A stretch of DNA of 64,000 bases from Petroclostridium xylanilyticum (lineage in GTDB: Bacteria; Bacillota; Clostridia; SK-Y3), in the NCBI RefSeq assembly GCF_002252565.1, contig NZ_NPML01000019.1:1-64000 (forward strand). The letters are read 5' to 3'. The notes beneath the pieces are model-generated. The model had not been told where the DNA came from. It saw nothing but the letters and a program-made list of their open reading frames with translations, and made no database searches. The translations under genes and the position numbers were made by a program. Within the stretch, counting starts at the first letter, position 1. Each line of letters starts with the position of its first letter. Shown in pieces: positions 55,324 to 63,868 of this stretch.

Positions 55324-56145
55324 CTATGCGCTTTTCTGTTCACGTTCGATTACAGGCAATATACCTTTCTTGTTTTTGAGAAGGTCATAAATAAATAACC
55401 TTCCTTTTTGTGTCCAATATGTGTGCATTACGCTTCTTTCTGCATCAATAGCATGGGTCTTGGATTGCGTGTATCCTTGATCGGCGTACTCCTGATATAA
55501 AAGCCAGCAGTTTCCCATTTTGTACTGTACTCCAAGCTCATGAAGCAGCTTATTGAAAGCGCGGCCAGACATTCCGTAATCCTTGGCAATCTTGCTGATC
55601 GGCACAAGGCTCTTATTTTGCAATATGAGATCGTAATAGCTTGCCTTGGGCTTTAACTCGCTGATAATCTGTTTATTCTTTGCGTTTTCTATTTCCAAAG
55701 CTTTCCGTCTGTCGCGTTCTGCCTTCAGTTCGGAGAAAAGTCTGATACCATACTCTGGATTGGAAATCATCTCTTCGATAACTTTATCCGTAGCATAGAC
55801 TCCATGTTTTCTGATCGTAGGCAGCACTTCATCAAAGACCCATTTTTCAAAGCGTTCGGCTGCAGGAAGTTTACTGCGTATAATAAGGCGATATAGATTT
55901 CCTTCTGTAATATAAGTCCGTTCAACATGCTGTTCAGTTGAGATACCATATTGATTTGTAGTTAAGGTGACCCCGTCGTGTTTCACGACCCCGTCTGGTT
56001 TGCAATGGCGTTGTATCGCATCGCGAGGGTTACTATATCCCAGCATTCTTGCACAATCTGTTGCAGGGAAGAATTCCTTTCCATCAATAACAAGTACTTT
56101 AAGTTCTCCAAATTCTGTATTCTTAAAAACCTGTAAATTAGTCAT
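55324..56145 (-). CDS. phage antirepressor (BRO-N and KilA-C domains)
   Basis: 273 residues. A BRO-N domain at about 1-115 (FPATDCARMLGYSNPRDAIQRHC ... LYRLIIRSKLPAAERFEKWVFDEVLPTIRKHG) and a KilA-C/ANT domain at about 160-262 (ISKIAKDYGMSGRAFNKLLHELGVQYKMGNCWLL ... VMHTYWTQKGRLFIYDLL). It counteracts a phage repressor or regulates early genes. The repressor gene itself is no longer present in the window. Confidence 0.93.
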   Translation of the reverse strand: MTNLQVFKNTEFGELKVLVIDGKEFFPATDCARMLGYSNPRDAIQRHCKPDGVVKHDGVTLTTNQYGISTEQHVERTYITEGNLYRLIIRSKLPAAERFEKWVFDEVLPTIRKHGVYATDKVIEEMISNPEYGIRLFSELKAERDRRKALEIENAKNKQIISELKPKASYYDLILQNKSLVPISKIAKDYGMSGRAFNKLLHELGVQYKMGNCWLLYQEYADQGYTQSKTHAIDAERSVMHTYWTQKGRLFIYDLLKNKKGILPVIEREQKSA

Positions 56146-56149
56146 AATA

Positions 56150-56878
56150 TCAATCCTCCATTTCTTTCATTTCTCCAAAATTTCTGCCTATCGAGGCTTC
56201 TGCCACGATAGGTACATCAAATTCAGGGAAGGGTTGTGTTTCCATACACTTTTTTATAAAGGCAACTGCTTCATACACCTTATCTTCCGGCAATTCAAAA
56301 ACCAGCTCGTCATGTATCTGTAGTAGAGGTTTCAGCCAGAGCCTTTCGGGAAGTCCACTGATGATGCGCCCGCAGGCAAGCTTTAAAATATCTGCCGCTG
56401 TACCCTGAATAGGTGTATTTAATGCGCACCGCTCGGCAAAAGACTTCTTGCCCCAATCGGATGACCGAATTCCCAGCAGGTATCTTCGCCTGCCCAGCCA
56501 TGTTTCTGTATAGCAGCTTGCAGCAACTCGCTTTTTAACTTCATCATGCCATCGGACAAGACCGGGATATCCGGCCTTCAAGTTTTGAATGATGGTCTCA
56601 CATTCGGCCAAAGTTGGGTTTAAGCCAGCTTTAAATTTTAGTGTCCTCTGTAAACCAGTGGGAAACAGTCCGTAGAACACACCGAAATTGCAGTTCTTTG
56701 CGATGGTTCTGCGCTCTTTATAATGCAGGGCATTTTTGTCTGCCGCCTCCTCAAAAGGAATGCGGTAAATAACTGAAGTGGTCTGAGCATGAACATCACC
56801 GCCTGTACGATATGTTTCCAGCATACGTTTGTCCCTGCAATAAAACGCCCCGACGCGCAATTCTATCTGCGAAAAGTC
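56150..56878 (-). pseudogene. polA: phage DNA polymerase I, N-terminally truncated
   Basis: The remaining frame begins exactly at the palm motif DFSQIELR (the Asp codon is at 56876-56878) and continues through the O-helix RRTIAKNCNFGVFYG and LLQIHDELVFELP to the stop at 56150. The exonuclease/thumb half (some 400 codons) is absent: the base before the Asp codon already belongs to the inverted-repeat element. It is not functional as a polymerase. The ATG at 56860 is an internal methionine-coded or alternative start, not the real one. Confidence 0.88.
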
Positions 56879-57156
56879 AAGGTGTCAATTCTTATTTTAA
56901 AATAGGTAAGTTTATAAAATTAAAATAGGAGCATATCGTAATTCAGGTAGTATTACGTTTGCAAGTTATGATAGTATTTCTAAACCTGCTAAGATGATTC
57001 AAATAGCTGTTTATTTGAATCATCTTAGCAGGTATTCCAGGGGTTTGGGGGTGGAAGACCCCCAAAATAATTTGATAATCTGCAAAATATTTTAGCAATG
57101 GTAAATTATAGCAATTCGAGAAAGTCACCTATTTAAAAATGACGATTGACACTTTG
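56879..57156. mobile_element. MITE-like inverted-repeat element
   Basis: About 278 bp with imperfect 32-bp terminal repeats (AAGGTGTCAATTCTTATTTT at the left and a similar, inverted AAAGTGTCAATCGTCATTTT at the right). It contains a 22-bp perfect hairpin (56984-57005 with 57012-57033) and a second hairpin TTTGGGGGT/ACCCCCAAA around 57045-57067. It has no gene. It marks the point where the prophage polymerase gene is cut off. Confidence 0.65.
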
Positions 57157-57954
57157 AGGGTTAAATGTTGGCACATTTAACATAACAACTCAAAGCTCTC
57201 TTCATATCCTCCCAAAATTTTTCTTTTGGAAAGATATTAACATACCTGTAAACGGTCACGCAACTTGAGCAACTCCGAGACATTTATCCGAGGCAGAAAC
57301 AAAATTAATACTTTATTTTGACAGTAATCAACTTCAAGACCATTAACATGATCGGTTTCATAGTCTTTTAAATCAACTATATTTGTTACATTAATTTCTC
57401 TGTTTTCAATAGTATCATAAAACAAAAAGCCGTGAATATATGTATATCTTCTATCCAAGGCTCTCCCATAGTGATTAACGGTTTCGGCTCGTTTATCGCT
57501 TATTGACGCTTTATGATTTCCATTTTTTGTTTTAAGATATATTGTATTGCCTTTGTCAAAAACGGAAGATATGGATTCTATCTCTTTTTTTCTTTCCTCG
57601 ATTGGTACATTTAAATAATCTAGTATATCTTTTGTTTTAACACCATTCTTCCAGTCAAAGTAATTTTCAGATTGCGTTTTTTCATGAAATGCATCCCTTG
57701 TTGTTGAAGGCTTGCTCACGACAGTGTCAGGCACTTTGTTATTTTTGTGTTTGTTGTAAAATAAAAATACAGCAAATTGCCACATAAAAATGCAGCAGTT
57801 GAGCTGGTAAGATTGCAAATATTTTACAACGAAATCACATCTATAAAACTGTCACTGCTACCGATTCCATCATCGGTATCAGGAATAAGAAAGTCACTTC
57901 TACCAACATGATGGAAAATAAAATAGCCATTGCCAGCACCCCATAATAATAGTA

Positions 57955-57981
57955 CCCTTTTAGTTGTCTACACTAAAAGGG
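57955..57981 (+). promoter_or_regulatory. hairpin before istA in IS21 copy 2
   Basis: CCCTTTTAGT and ACTAAAAGGG pair around 7 bases, 24 bases upstream of the istA start. It lies where outside transcripts would enter the element and may limit read-through expression. Confidence 0.5.
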
Positions 57982-58004
57982 GGGTATTAGAAAGGATGCT
58001 AACA

Positions 58005-59507
58005 ATGACTGATATAAAGTATATCAAGGATTTATTCGAAAAGAAAGGCCTATCTCTTAGGGAGATAACGAGGGTAACCGGATATAATTTCAGGACTGTC
58101 CGGAAATATATTGATCAGGAGGATTGGTCCCAACCTGTCGTTAACAGAACAAGAGAAGCTTTGATTGATAAATTCAAGGCGGATATTGATGGATGGTTGG
58201 AGAACGACATTAGCGCACCAAGAAAACAGAGACATACGGCAAAAAGAATTTTTAAAAAACTGAAGTATAAATACAATGATGAATTCAACCTGTCCTACCG
58301 GACTGTTGCAAGGTATGTAAGCCAGAAAAAGAAAACTTTGGTTCAATGCGCTCAAGGGTATATTCCTTTAGATCACCCTGCCGGTGAGGCACAGGCGGAT
58401 TTCGGTGAAGCTGTTTTTTTAGAAAACGGTATAAGGTATGAAGGGTATTATGTTACCATGTCGTTTCCATACAGCAATGGAGGGTACATACAGCTCTTCA
58501 AAGGTGCTAATATAGAATGCTTGTTGCAGGGAATAAAAGACATTTTTAAACACATGGGGAAAGTCCCTACCTGTATCTGGTTTGACAATGACAAAACCAT
58601 TGTCAAAAAAATACTGGCACATGGGGAAAGAAAAGTTACTGAAGCCTTTGCACGGTTCCAAATGCACTATGGCTTTGAAAGCAATTTCTGTAATCCTGAC
58701 AGTGGACACGAAAAAGGGCACGTTGAAAACAAGGTTGGATATTCCAGGAGAAATATGCTGGTGCCAGTACCGGAGTTTAAGGATATCCGGGAATTCAACC
58801 GTCAACTGCTTGCCGAATGTGATGAAGACATGCGAAGGGAGCACTACAAAAAGGATCTACTCATCAATAATTTATTTGAAGAAGACAAAAGAGCAATGAG
58901 GGCTATTCCAAAAGCTGAATATGAAATATACCGCATCGAAAAAGTAAAGGCTGACAAATATGGCAAATTGAACTTTGACAACAGAAAATACTCCTCCGGG
59001 CCGCAATATGCCCAGAGAGAACTAATGATAAAAGCAGACGCCTTCTCGGTTGTAATTATGGATGAACAATATAATACAGTCCAGATACATGACCGTCTGT
59101 ATGGAGAGCAGAAAGAGTCAATGAAGTGGGGGCCATATCTTGAGCTGATGAGCCGTCGGCCAACTGCCTTAAAGTATACCGGTTTCTTCCGGGAGTTGCC
59201 GCAAACTCTCCAGGATTACCTTAAAGTCTGCGACTATGAACAGAAAAAAGGTGCTTTGCGACTATTGGTGAAAATGTTGAAGCAAAGTGAACTCGATACA
59301 GCAATTGAAGCTTTTAGATTCTGTATTGAGAGAGGGATAAAAGATTTGGACAGTATATGGGCCAAATATTACACGATGGTCTGTATGCATACACAAGTCC
59401 AGGACATCTTGCTTAACGCGGAGACTCCTGCTGTCGCGCCTTATACTGTTGATAATGCCATATATGATAATCTGCTGTCCGGGAGGTGTTCAGCATGTAT
59501 GAACTAA
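58005..59507 (+). CDS. istA: IS21 transposase IstA
   Basis: About 500 residues. An N-terminal helix-turn-helix (LSLREITRVTGYNFRTVRKYID) and a second DNA-binding segment (LSYRTVARYVSQKKK) are followed by an rve DDE core: D in GEAQADFGEAV, D in CIWFDNDKT, E in GHEKGHVENKVGY. It cuts and joins element ends. The ATG at 58005 has AAAGG nine bases upstream; an ATG at 57996 touches AAAGG directly and is less likely. Complete, unlike the istA of copy 1. Confidence 0.93.
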   Translation: MTDIKYIKDLFEKKGLSLREITRVTGYNFRTVRKYIDQEDWSQPVVNRTREALIDKFKADIDGWLENDISAPRKQRHTAKRIFKKLKYKYNDEFNLSYRTVARYVSQKKKTLVQCAQGYIPLDHPAGEAQADFGEAVFLENGIRYEGYYVTMSFPYSNGGYIQLFKGANIECLLQGIKDIFKHMGKVPTCIWFDNDKTIVKKILAHGERKVTEAFARFQMHYGFESNFCNPDSGHEKGHVENKVGYSRRNMLVPVPEFKDIREFNRQLLAECDEDMRREHYKKDLLINNLFEEDKRAMRAIPKAEYEIYRIEKVKADKYGKLNFDNRKYSSGPQYAQRELMIKADAFSVVIMDEQYNTVQIHDRLYGEQKESMKWGPYLELMSRRPTALKYTGFFRELPQTLQDYLKVCDYEQKKGALRLLVKMLKQSELDTAIEAFRFCIERGIKDLDSIWAKYYTMVCMHTQVQDILLNAETPAVAPYTVDNAIYDNLLSGRCSACMN

Positions 59508-60220
59508 TAGCGAAATATTGCAGCACCTTGAAACTTGGTTCCCGGATTGTCCAAAACTACAAAGATATCCAGGCACAAACACATGAAGAGTTTCTTGCGA
59601 AACTATTAGCTATGGAAGTGGAAGCCCGGGAACGGAACCGTAGAAACCACATGCTCAAGCAGGCCCGGTTTGACGTGATAAAGACCTTTGGGAATTACCG
59701 TTTTGAAAAGATGAGTATCCCAAACAGTATTGATATAGAGACATTGAGAAATGCCTCATTCATTGATAAAAAGGAGAATCTTATTCTCTATGGGCCTGTT
59801 GGACTGGGGAAAACGCACCTTGCTACTGCCATCGGTGTGGAAGCATGCAACCAGGGCAGGCATGTCCGATTTTTCAGGACGGCATCCCTTGTCAATCAGC
59901 TTCTGGATGCAAAGGCAGACGGCAGCCTCAAACGGTTCTTAAAGCAACTGGACAAAGCAGAGCTCTTGATTTGCGATGAATGGGGGTTTATCCCCTTTGA
60001 AAGGGAGGGGTCTCAACTTTTATTCCAGGTTATTTCCGACTGTTATGAGCGTAAGAGTATGATTATAACTACAAACCTGGAATTCAGCAAATGGAACAGT
60101 ATTTTCTATGATGAAAAATTAACCAGCGCCATTATAGATCGTATTATCCATCACAGTCACCTAATTGTCTTCGATGGTCCCAGTGACCGGCTGGTGAATT
60201 CACTCATGAGAAAACAGTAA
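59495..60220 (+). CDS. istB: IS21 helper ATPase IstB
   Basis: 241 residues from the ATG at 59495 (GGGAGG eight bases upstream). AAA+ motifs: Walker A YGPVGLGKTHLATAIG, Walker B LLICDEWGFIPFEREGSQLLF, then TTNLEFSKWNSIFYDEKLTSAIIDRI. It works with IstA in target capture and overlaps istA by 13 bases. Clearly different in sequence from the IstB at 31194, so the two elements belong to separate IS21 subgroups. Confidence 0.95.
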   Translation: MYELIAKYCSTLKLGSRIVQNYKDIQAQTHEEFLAKLLAMEVEARERNRRNHMLKQARFDVIKTFGNYRFEKMSIPNSIDIETLRNASFIDKKENLILYGPVGLGKTHLATAIGVEACNQGRHVRFFRTASLVNQLLDAKADGSLKRFLKQLDKAELLICDEWGFIPFEREGSQLLFQVISDCYERKSMIITTNLEFSKWNSIFYDEKLTSAIIDRIIHHSHLIVFDGPSDRLVNSLMRKQ

Positions 60221-60768
60221 ACAGAGGATAACGCAGCGGAACTCTCTAAGTTGTATCACTTTTTAGCTGATGCCCTGAGATTTAAACTTTACGCGGTTAG
60301 TGAACCAGGTCTGCGGTCTGCCATGCTACAATGGATTTTTGACGGGGCGTTATTAAATGTTGTATCACTCTTCCCTTCAGCCCCTCGGTAATTTCTACAA
60401 AGCATGGCAGATGATATGAAGTCAAGAGCAGAAGCGTAGCGACTCTTGACTTCATATCAAGCAGACCGTTGCCTAAAGGGTAAGACATAATTATATAAAC
60501 CATAATTTAACAAAGTTGGTTTGGTGGGGTGTTGCATTTTTCTTGTCATTTTGTTGCACTTCCTATTGACAAAACACAGTTATTTGCCTTTTGACATGCA
60601 GTCATATTAGAAAGAGCAACTACTAAAAGTAAAATAAACGTTATATTTCTTATCTTGTTTATCCGGTAATTCACTTTTTATTTACTCCTTTTTTATAGTT
60701 ATGTCCAACTTTTCCAATGAATCTTCTGCAATGTTTTATGTTAATACGTTTAATTAAAACAAATGTCG

Positions 60769-61764
60769 TCAATTGAACCTATCATCAAAAGTTTTAATTT
60801 CTCCATTATCTGTGTTAACAATTAAAAGATCACCCATACCGGAATCTGAAGAACAGAATAAGTATTTGCCACAGTACCCTATTAACGGGAAATCTGTACT
60901 TACAATTTTATCCAATTTATTGGTTTTTAATGAATATCTAAATATTTGTGTATAATTATGTTTATCAACAGTAGAAACGTATATGCAGTTATCAATTATT
61001 ATGGAATTAAACATATTTTCTATTTCAAATAATACAGATGTCTCTCCATTTAAACTCCTTATATAACTTTTGTTTTTATAACCTATTACACTTCCATCAT
61101 TTAACATTTGTAATATTTCCATATCAAAAAAACCATATGAAGTAATTTCTTTGGAAGTTGCATTCCAAATATTTATATTTTTATTTTTATCAAGGAAACA
61201 TATATTATCCTTATAATTGCTTAGAAATCTCCAATAAATATCTTGTGCAACCTCAATAGCCCTTTTTTCTTTAATGTAATATGCTATCAGATCACATTTA
61301 TCGTTGTTATCAATTCTATTATAAAACAGTATATCGTTTATGACCAAAGGACCGTAAATATGGTATTTATCATTGCCATCAATAATGTTTGCTTTAAGAG
61401 AAGCCATATTTAATTCAACTAATTGTCCTTTTGTATCTGTAAAGTACAATAAATCATTATATACATTCAAAAAGCCTTCGAAATCATTATATAGTAACTT
61501 TCTTCCTTTTCCGTCAATCTTTTTTGAGTATAAACCTTGGTACAATCTTTCATTATTTACCGTGACAAAAGATTTATAATATATTGTATCCCCCTTGGAA
61601 TTCATAATAAACATATTGGGATTCCTTCCAATATTGTAGTTAATAAATTCACTACTTTCCGTTTTACCATTAGAAACATTATTATTTTTATTAACTGAAG
61701 CACATCCAGATAATACAATCAACAAAGTAATAAAAATAAATAAGCTCTTACACATTTTATACAT
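60769..61764 (-). CDS. lipoprotein with DUF5050-like beta-propeller
   Basis: 331 residues. The signal peptide ends at the lipobox LSGC (about 18-21). The mature part has repeated short strands with aromatic and Asp residues (GDTIYYKSF, DLLYFTDTKGQLVELN, NICFLDKNKNINIWN, GKYLFCSSDSGMGDLLIVN), as in DUF5050-type propellers that sit on the outer membrane face. Role unknown. It is 95 bases from the start of the split lipoprotein gene, so the two may once have been one transcript. Confidence 0.82.
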   Translation of the reverse strand: MYKMCKSLFIFITLLIVLSGCASVNKNNNVSNGKTESSEFINYNIGRNPNMFIMNSKGDTIYYKSFVTVNNERLYQGLYSKKIDGKGRKLLYNDFEGFLNVYNDLLYFTDTKGQLVELNMASLKANIIDGNDKYHIYGPLVINDILFYNRIDNNDKCDLIAYYIKEKRAIEVAQDIYWRFLSNYKDNICFLDKNKNINIWNATSKEITSYGFFDMEILQMLNDGSVIGYKNKSYIRSLNGETSVLFEIENMFNSIIIDNCIYVSTVDKHNYTQIFRYSLKTNKLDKIVSTDFPLIGYCGKYLFCSSDSGMGDLLIVNTDNGEIKTFDDRFN

Positions 61765-61916
61765 TATAATTGCCCTCCTTAACAGTTAATTTTGTAATTA
61801 TAATATATTAATATTGTAGGAGTATCTAGCGTTATTAGATACCCCTACGATACATATTTTGGTCGACTAACTATAACTAAACGGCATATAATCCTAACAT
61901 ATGAAAAATAAGTGGA

Positions 61917-63311
61917 TTAGGAAGCAAAAGTAGTACTTTTGGGTCTTAATAGTCTCATTTTACATGTGCTTCCTCCAAAATATTGAATTAATTCATCTAG
62001 AGGTCTCCAGTAGTATTCACTTTCATGCTGTGCCACTCTTACATTTGTGTATTGTGAAACTGTATAATCAGTTGTAGTAACAACTATAACAGAATGATAC
62101 CATGTCTGAGTATCGGGATTGTAAAATTGCAGAATATCACCCTGTTTCATAGGAGTGCTTAAATTTGTATATACTGAATTATTATTATATCCGTCAGCTT
62201 TAGGACCGTTACCAGTATTTGAAGTGGCATAATTCCAAAGATTTGATACGCTACAAAAGTTTGTTATAGGGTCACCATATGGTGAATCATAATTTCTACC
62301 ATACCATTGACTTGTTTGCCTATAATTATTAGCCACCCTTGCTCTTAACGCTTGCGCAGTTGAATTATTATAATAACTTGAATCATATCCAATGTCAGAA
62401 ATATCATAACCACTGCAACCGCCATATCCGCTCCAAATACATTGTGAAGCAAAATTAGTGCAATCAAGGCTTGCTCTTTTAAATATGTAGTTCTCGTAAT
62501 GATCTCCAAACCACCAACCATAATAACGGGAATCTGATGCTGTATAACTTACATTAACCAATGTTGTACTTAGAGAGGAACTGTTTACAACAACATTTCC
62601 TAGATTCAAAGATGTGTTTAACTTGGCAGCATTATCAGCTTTTTGCTTTTCTTCCGGTAATTTTTCATTTCGCTTGCTATATAAATCATCAACAATCTTG
62701 AGTTCTTCTAAATTACCATTGATGCTGTTATTGATACTGGACATTTTAGCTTTTATAGTATCTTTGACTATTTGGATGTCAATACTTGTAGTATCTATTC
62801 CAATAACAGCAAAATCGTCGTTTCCTTTCCTTAATTTAACTTTATATAGAGCGCCCATTGAACTATTTTCATTTTTATTAAAAACATAAGATACATTAAC
62901 ATAAACAATAACGTCAATATCATCAGTGTTTTCCTTAACTTCTTTAATAATAAATTGATCTACTGATATATTTTTAATGCCATTATGGAATATATTGTAC
63001 AGATTACTTTTATACTCTAAGTCTTTAAGAATTATATAAGTATTGATATCAGATGAAGATTGCTTGAAATTTGATATATCCCCAGTCTCCAATATCTTAT
63101 ACAGATTATTGAAGTAGTTATAGAGATAATCGCCAAATTCTTTATACTGACCAATATTATAAATCTTTTCTATATTTTTTGTTTTACTTATGTCTTGCTT
63201 TAGATCTTTTGCTCCTGTGTTTTCAATTGCGTAAGTTGCTGATGAAAGAAATGAAATCACCAAAAAGCTTACTAATAAAAGTAATGATGCTTTCTTAAAA
63301 ATATTTTTCAT
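61917..63311 (-). CDS. secreted Amidase_6-domain protein
   Basis: 464 residues. The N-terminal signal peptide (KASLLLLVSFLVISFLSSATYA) is followed by an uncharacterised region (about 30-260), then an Amidase_6 (CHAP/NlpC-like) domain at about 265-460. The catalytic Cys is in CTNFASQCIWSGYGG, and the His lies in TWYHSVIVVTT. It probably acts on peptidoglycan or related amides outside the cell. It shares no sequence with the prophage endolysin. It stands alone between an unrelated lipoprotein and the DUF6147 protein. Confidence 0.88.
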   Translation of the reverse strand: MKNIFKKASLLLLVSFLVISFLSSATYAIENTGAKDLKQDISKTKNIEKIYNIGQYKEFGDYLYNYFNNLYKILETGDISNFKQSSSDINTYIILKDLEYKSNLYNIFHNGIKNISVDQFIIKEVKENTDDIDVIVYVNVSYVFNKNENSSMGALYKVKLRKGNDDFAVIGIDTTSIDIQIVKDTIKAKMSSINNSINGNLEELKIVDDLYSKRNEKLPEEKQKADNAAKLNTSLNLGNVVVNSSSLSTTLVNVSYTASDSRYYGWWFGDHYENYIFKRASLDCTNFASQCIWSGYGGCSGYDISDIGYDSSYYNNSTAQALRARVANNYRQTSQWYGRNYDSPYGDPITNFCSVSNLWNYATSNTGNGPKADGYNNNSVYTNLSTPMKQGDILQFYNPDTQTWYHSVIVVTTTDYTVSQYTNVRVAQHESEYYWRPLDELIQYFGGSTCKMRLLRPKSTTFAS

Positions 63312-63379
63312 GGTAATATCTCCTCTCTAATTTTTATTTAAATAGATTTAAATTTTATCAACAAAACGATATCATTGTT

Positions 63380-63811
63380 CTAATAAGTTACAGTCTTGCT
63401 GTAAATCGTGCCCGACTCGTATCCGCCGTCGCCGGATACATAGTAATATGTCTCAACCCTGTAAGTCCCACTGCTTACTTGATATGTTTCCAGTATGGAT
63501 GCCGACGAAGATGTTGAAGATTTAGACCAGCTTTTCACGTTTGACCATGATCCGTTAGAATAACGCTGCAAAGTAGACGTGAGATAAATGTTTTTTCCGG
63601 CCGGTGTTTTTTGCACATACCCATATATAGTGGCCGTTCCGCTTGATGAAATAGTGAGTGAGGTGCTTGCCTGGTTGATGTAAACATACTGAATGGACAC
63701 TATTGACTCCGGTGCTACGTTTGCTTCTCCTGCGGCCAACACTGTCGGTGCTGACACGGTCAGAAGAAGTAGCATGCCCAATGCTGCGGATAAAAACTTT
63801 TTCTTTAACAT
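63380..63811 (-). CDS. secreted DUF6147-type protein
   Basis: 143 residues. The signal peptide (LSAALGMLLLLTVSAPTVLAAG) is followed by a single small beta sandwich (SIQYVYINQASTSLTISSSG ... KNIYLTSTLQRYSNGSWSNVKSWSKS ... SGTYRVETYYYVSGDGGYES), the DUF6147 pattern common in Clostridia. It is rich in Ser and Tyr, with no catalytic motif. The ribosome site GGAGG is inside the leader hairpin at 63816-63868. Confidence 0.85.
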   Translation of the reverse strand: MLKKKFLSAALGMLLLLTVSAPTVLAAGEANVAPESIVSIQYVYINQASTSLTISSSGTATIYGYVQKTPAGKNIYLTSTLQRYSNGSWSNVKSWSKSSTSSSASILETYQVSSGTYRVETYYYVSGDGGYESGTIYSKTVTY

Positions 63812-63815
63812 AGAG

Positions 63816-63868
63816 AAAACCTCCTCTGATTTTTGTTCTTACTAATAAAACAAATCAGAAGAGGTTTT
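63816..63868 (-). promoter_or_regulatory. leader hairpin sequestering the ribosome site of the DUF6147 gene
   Basis: AAAACCTCTTCTGATTTGTT (63849-63868, minus strand) pairs with 63816-63837, which contains GGAGG of the gene starting at 63811. The stem has 19-20 pairs with one mismatch and a small bulge. On the plus strand the same structure ends in TTTTT. Either translational control or a terminator from the other side is possible. Confidence 0.6.

Larger units (their letters stand above)
14687..56878 (-). mobile_element. decayed HK97-type prophage
   Basis: A continuous minus-strand set of phage genes runs from DNA polymerase (truncated at 56878) through replication, packaging, head, tail and lysis to three serine recombinases. 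Early genes (repressor, rest of polymerase) are missing beyond 56878, the primase/sigma region has an internal deletion, the gp10-like gene is split by IS21, and two group II introns are present. No attachment repeats could be found because one end is lost. Confidence 0.85.
57745..60578 (+). mobile_element. IS21-family insertion sequence (copy 2, intact)
   Basis: About 2.83 kb. The ends are related (TGTGTTTGTTGTAAAAT and inverted TGTGTTTTGTCAATAGG, with inner AAAAATGCA repeats), flanked by the 7-bp duplication GTTATTT (57738-57744 and 60579-60585). It carries intact istA and istB. About 360 bases after istB are non-coding, with a 17-bp perfect hairpin (60412-60428 with 60443-60459), CTGCCATGCT/AGCATGGCAG, and direct repeats GTTGTATCACT (60250-60260, 60359-60369). 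Confidence 0.9.
57237..60674 (-). pseudogene. lipoprotein gene split by IS21 copy 2
   Basis: The GTG at 60674 (AGGAG upstream) starts 32 codons with a signal peptide and lipobox (ITFILLLVVALSNMTAC), reaching the element at 60579. The rest runs from 57737 to 57237 (KVPDTVVSKPSTTRDAFHEK to LLKLRDRLQVC). Removing the element and one 7-bp target copy restores a 198-residue lipoprotein in frame. Its mature part contains no domain I know. A methionine-like start reading out of the IS end is an artefact. Confidence 0.85.

Noticed and set aside
56150-56860. ATG or alternative start at 56860 as the real start of the polymerase gene
   Set aside because: The coding sequence continues upstream through DFSQIELR to the element border, so this is an internal position of a truncated gene.
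14687-56878. Prophage attachment sites
   Set aside because: No convincing direct repeat flanks the prophage; one end appears deleted, so none is claimed.
57738-57818. Start of a 193-residue protein (MQSYQLNCC...)
   Set aside because: The first 27 codons come from the IS21 end. The true 5' part of this gene is on the other side of the element.
60297-60503. 68-residue minus-strand frame in the IS21 copy 2 tail
   Set aside because: It lies on the nested palindromes of the non-coding tail and has no family features.
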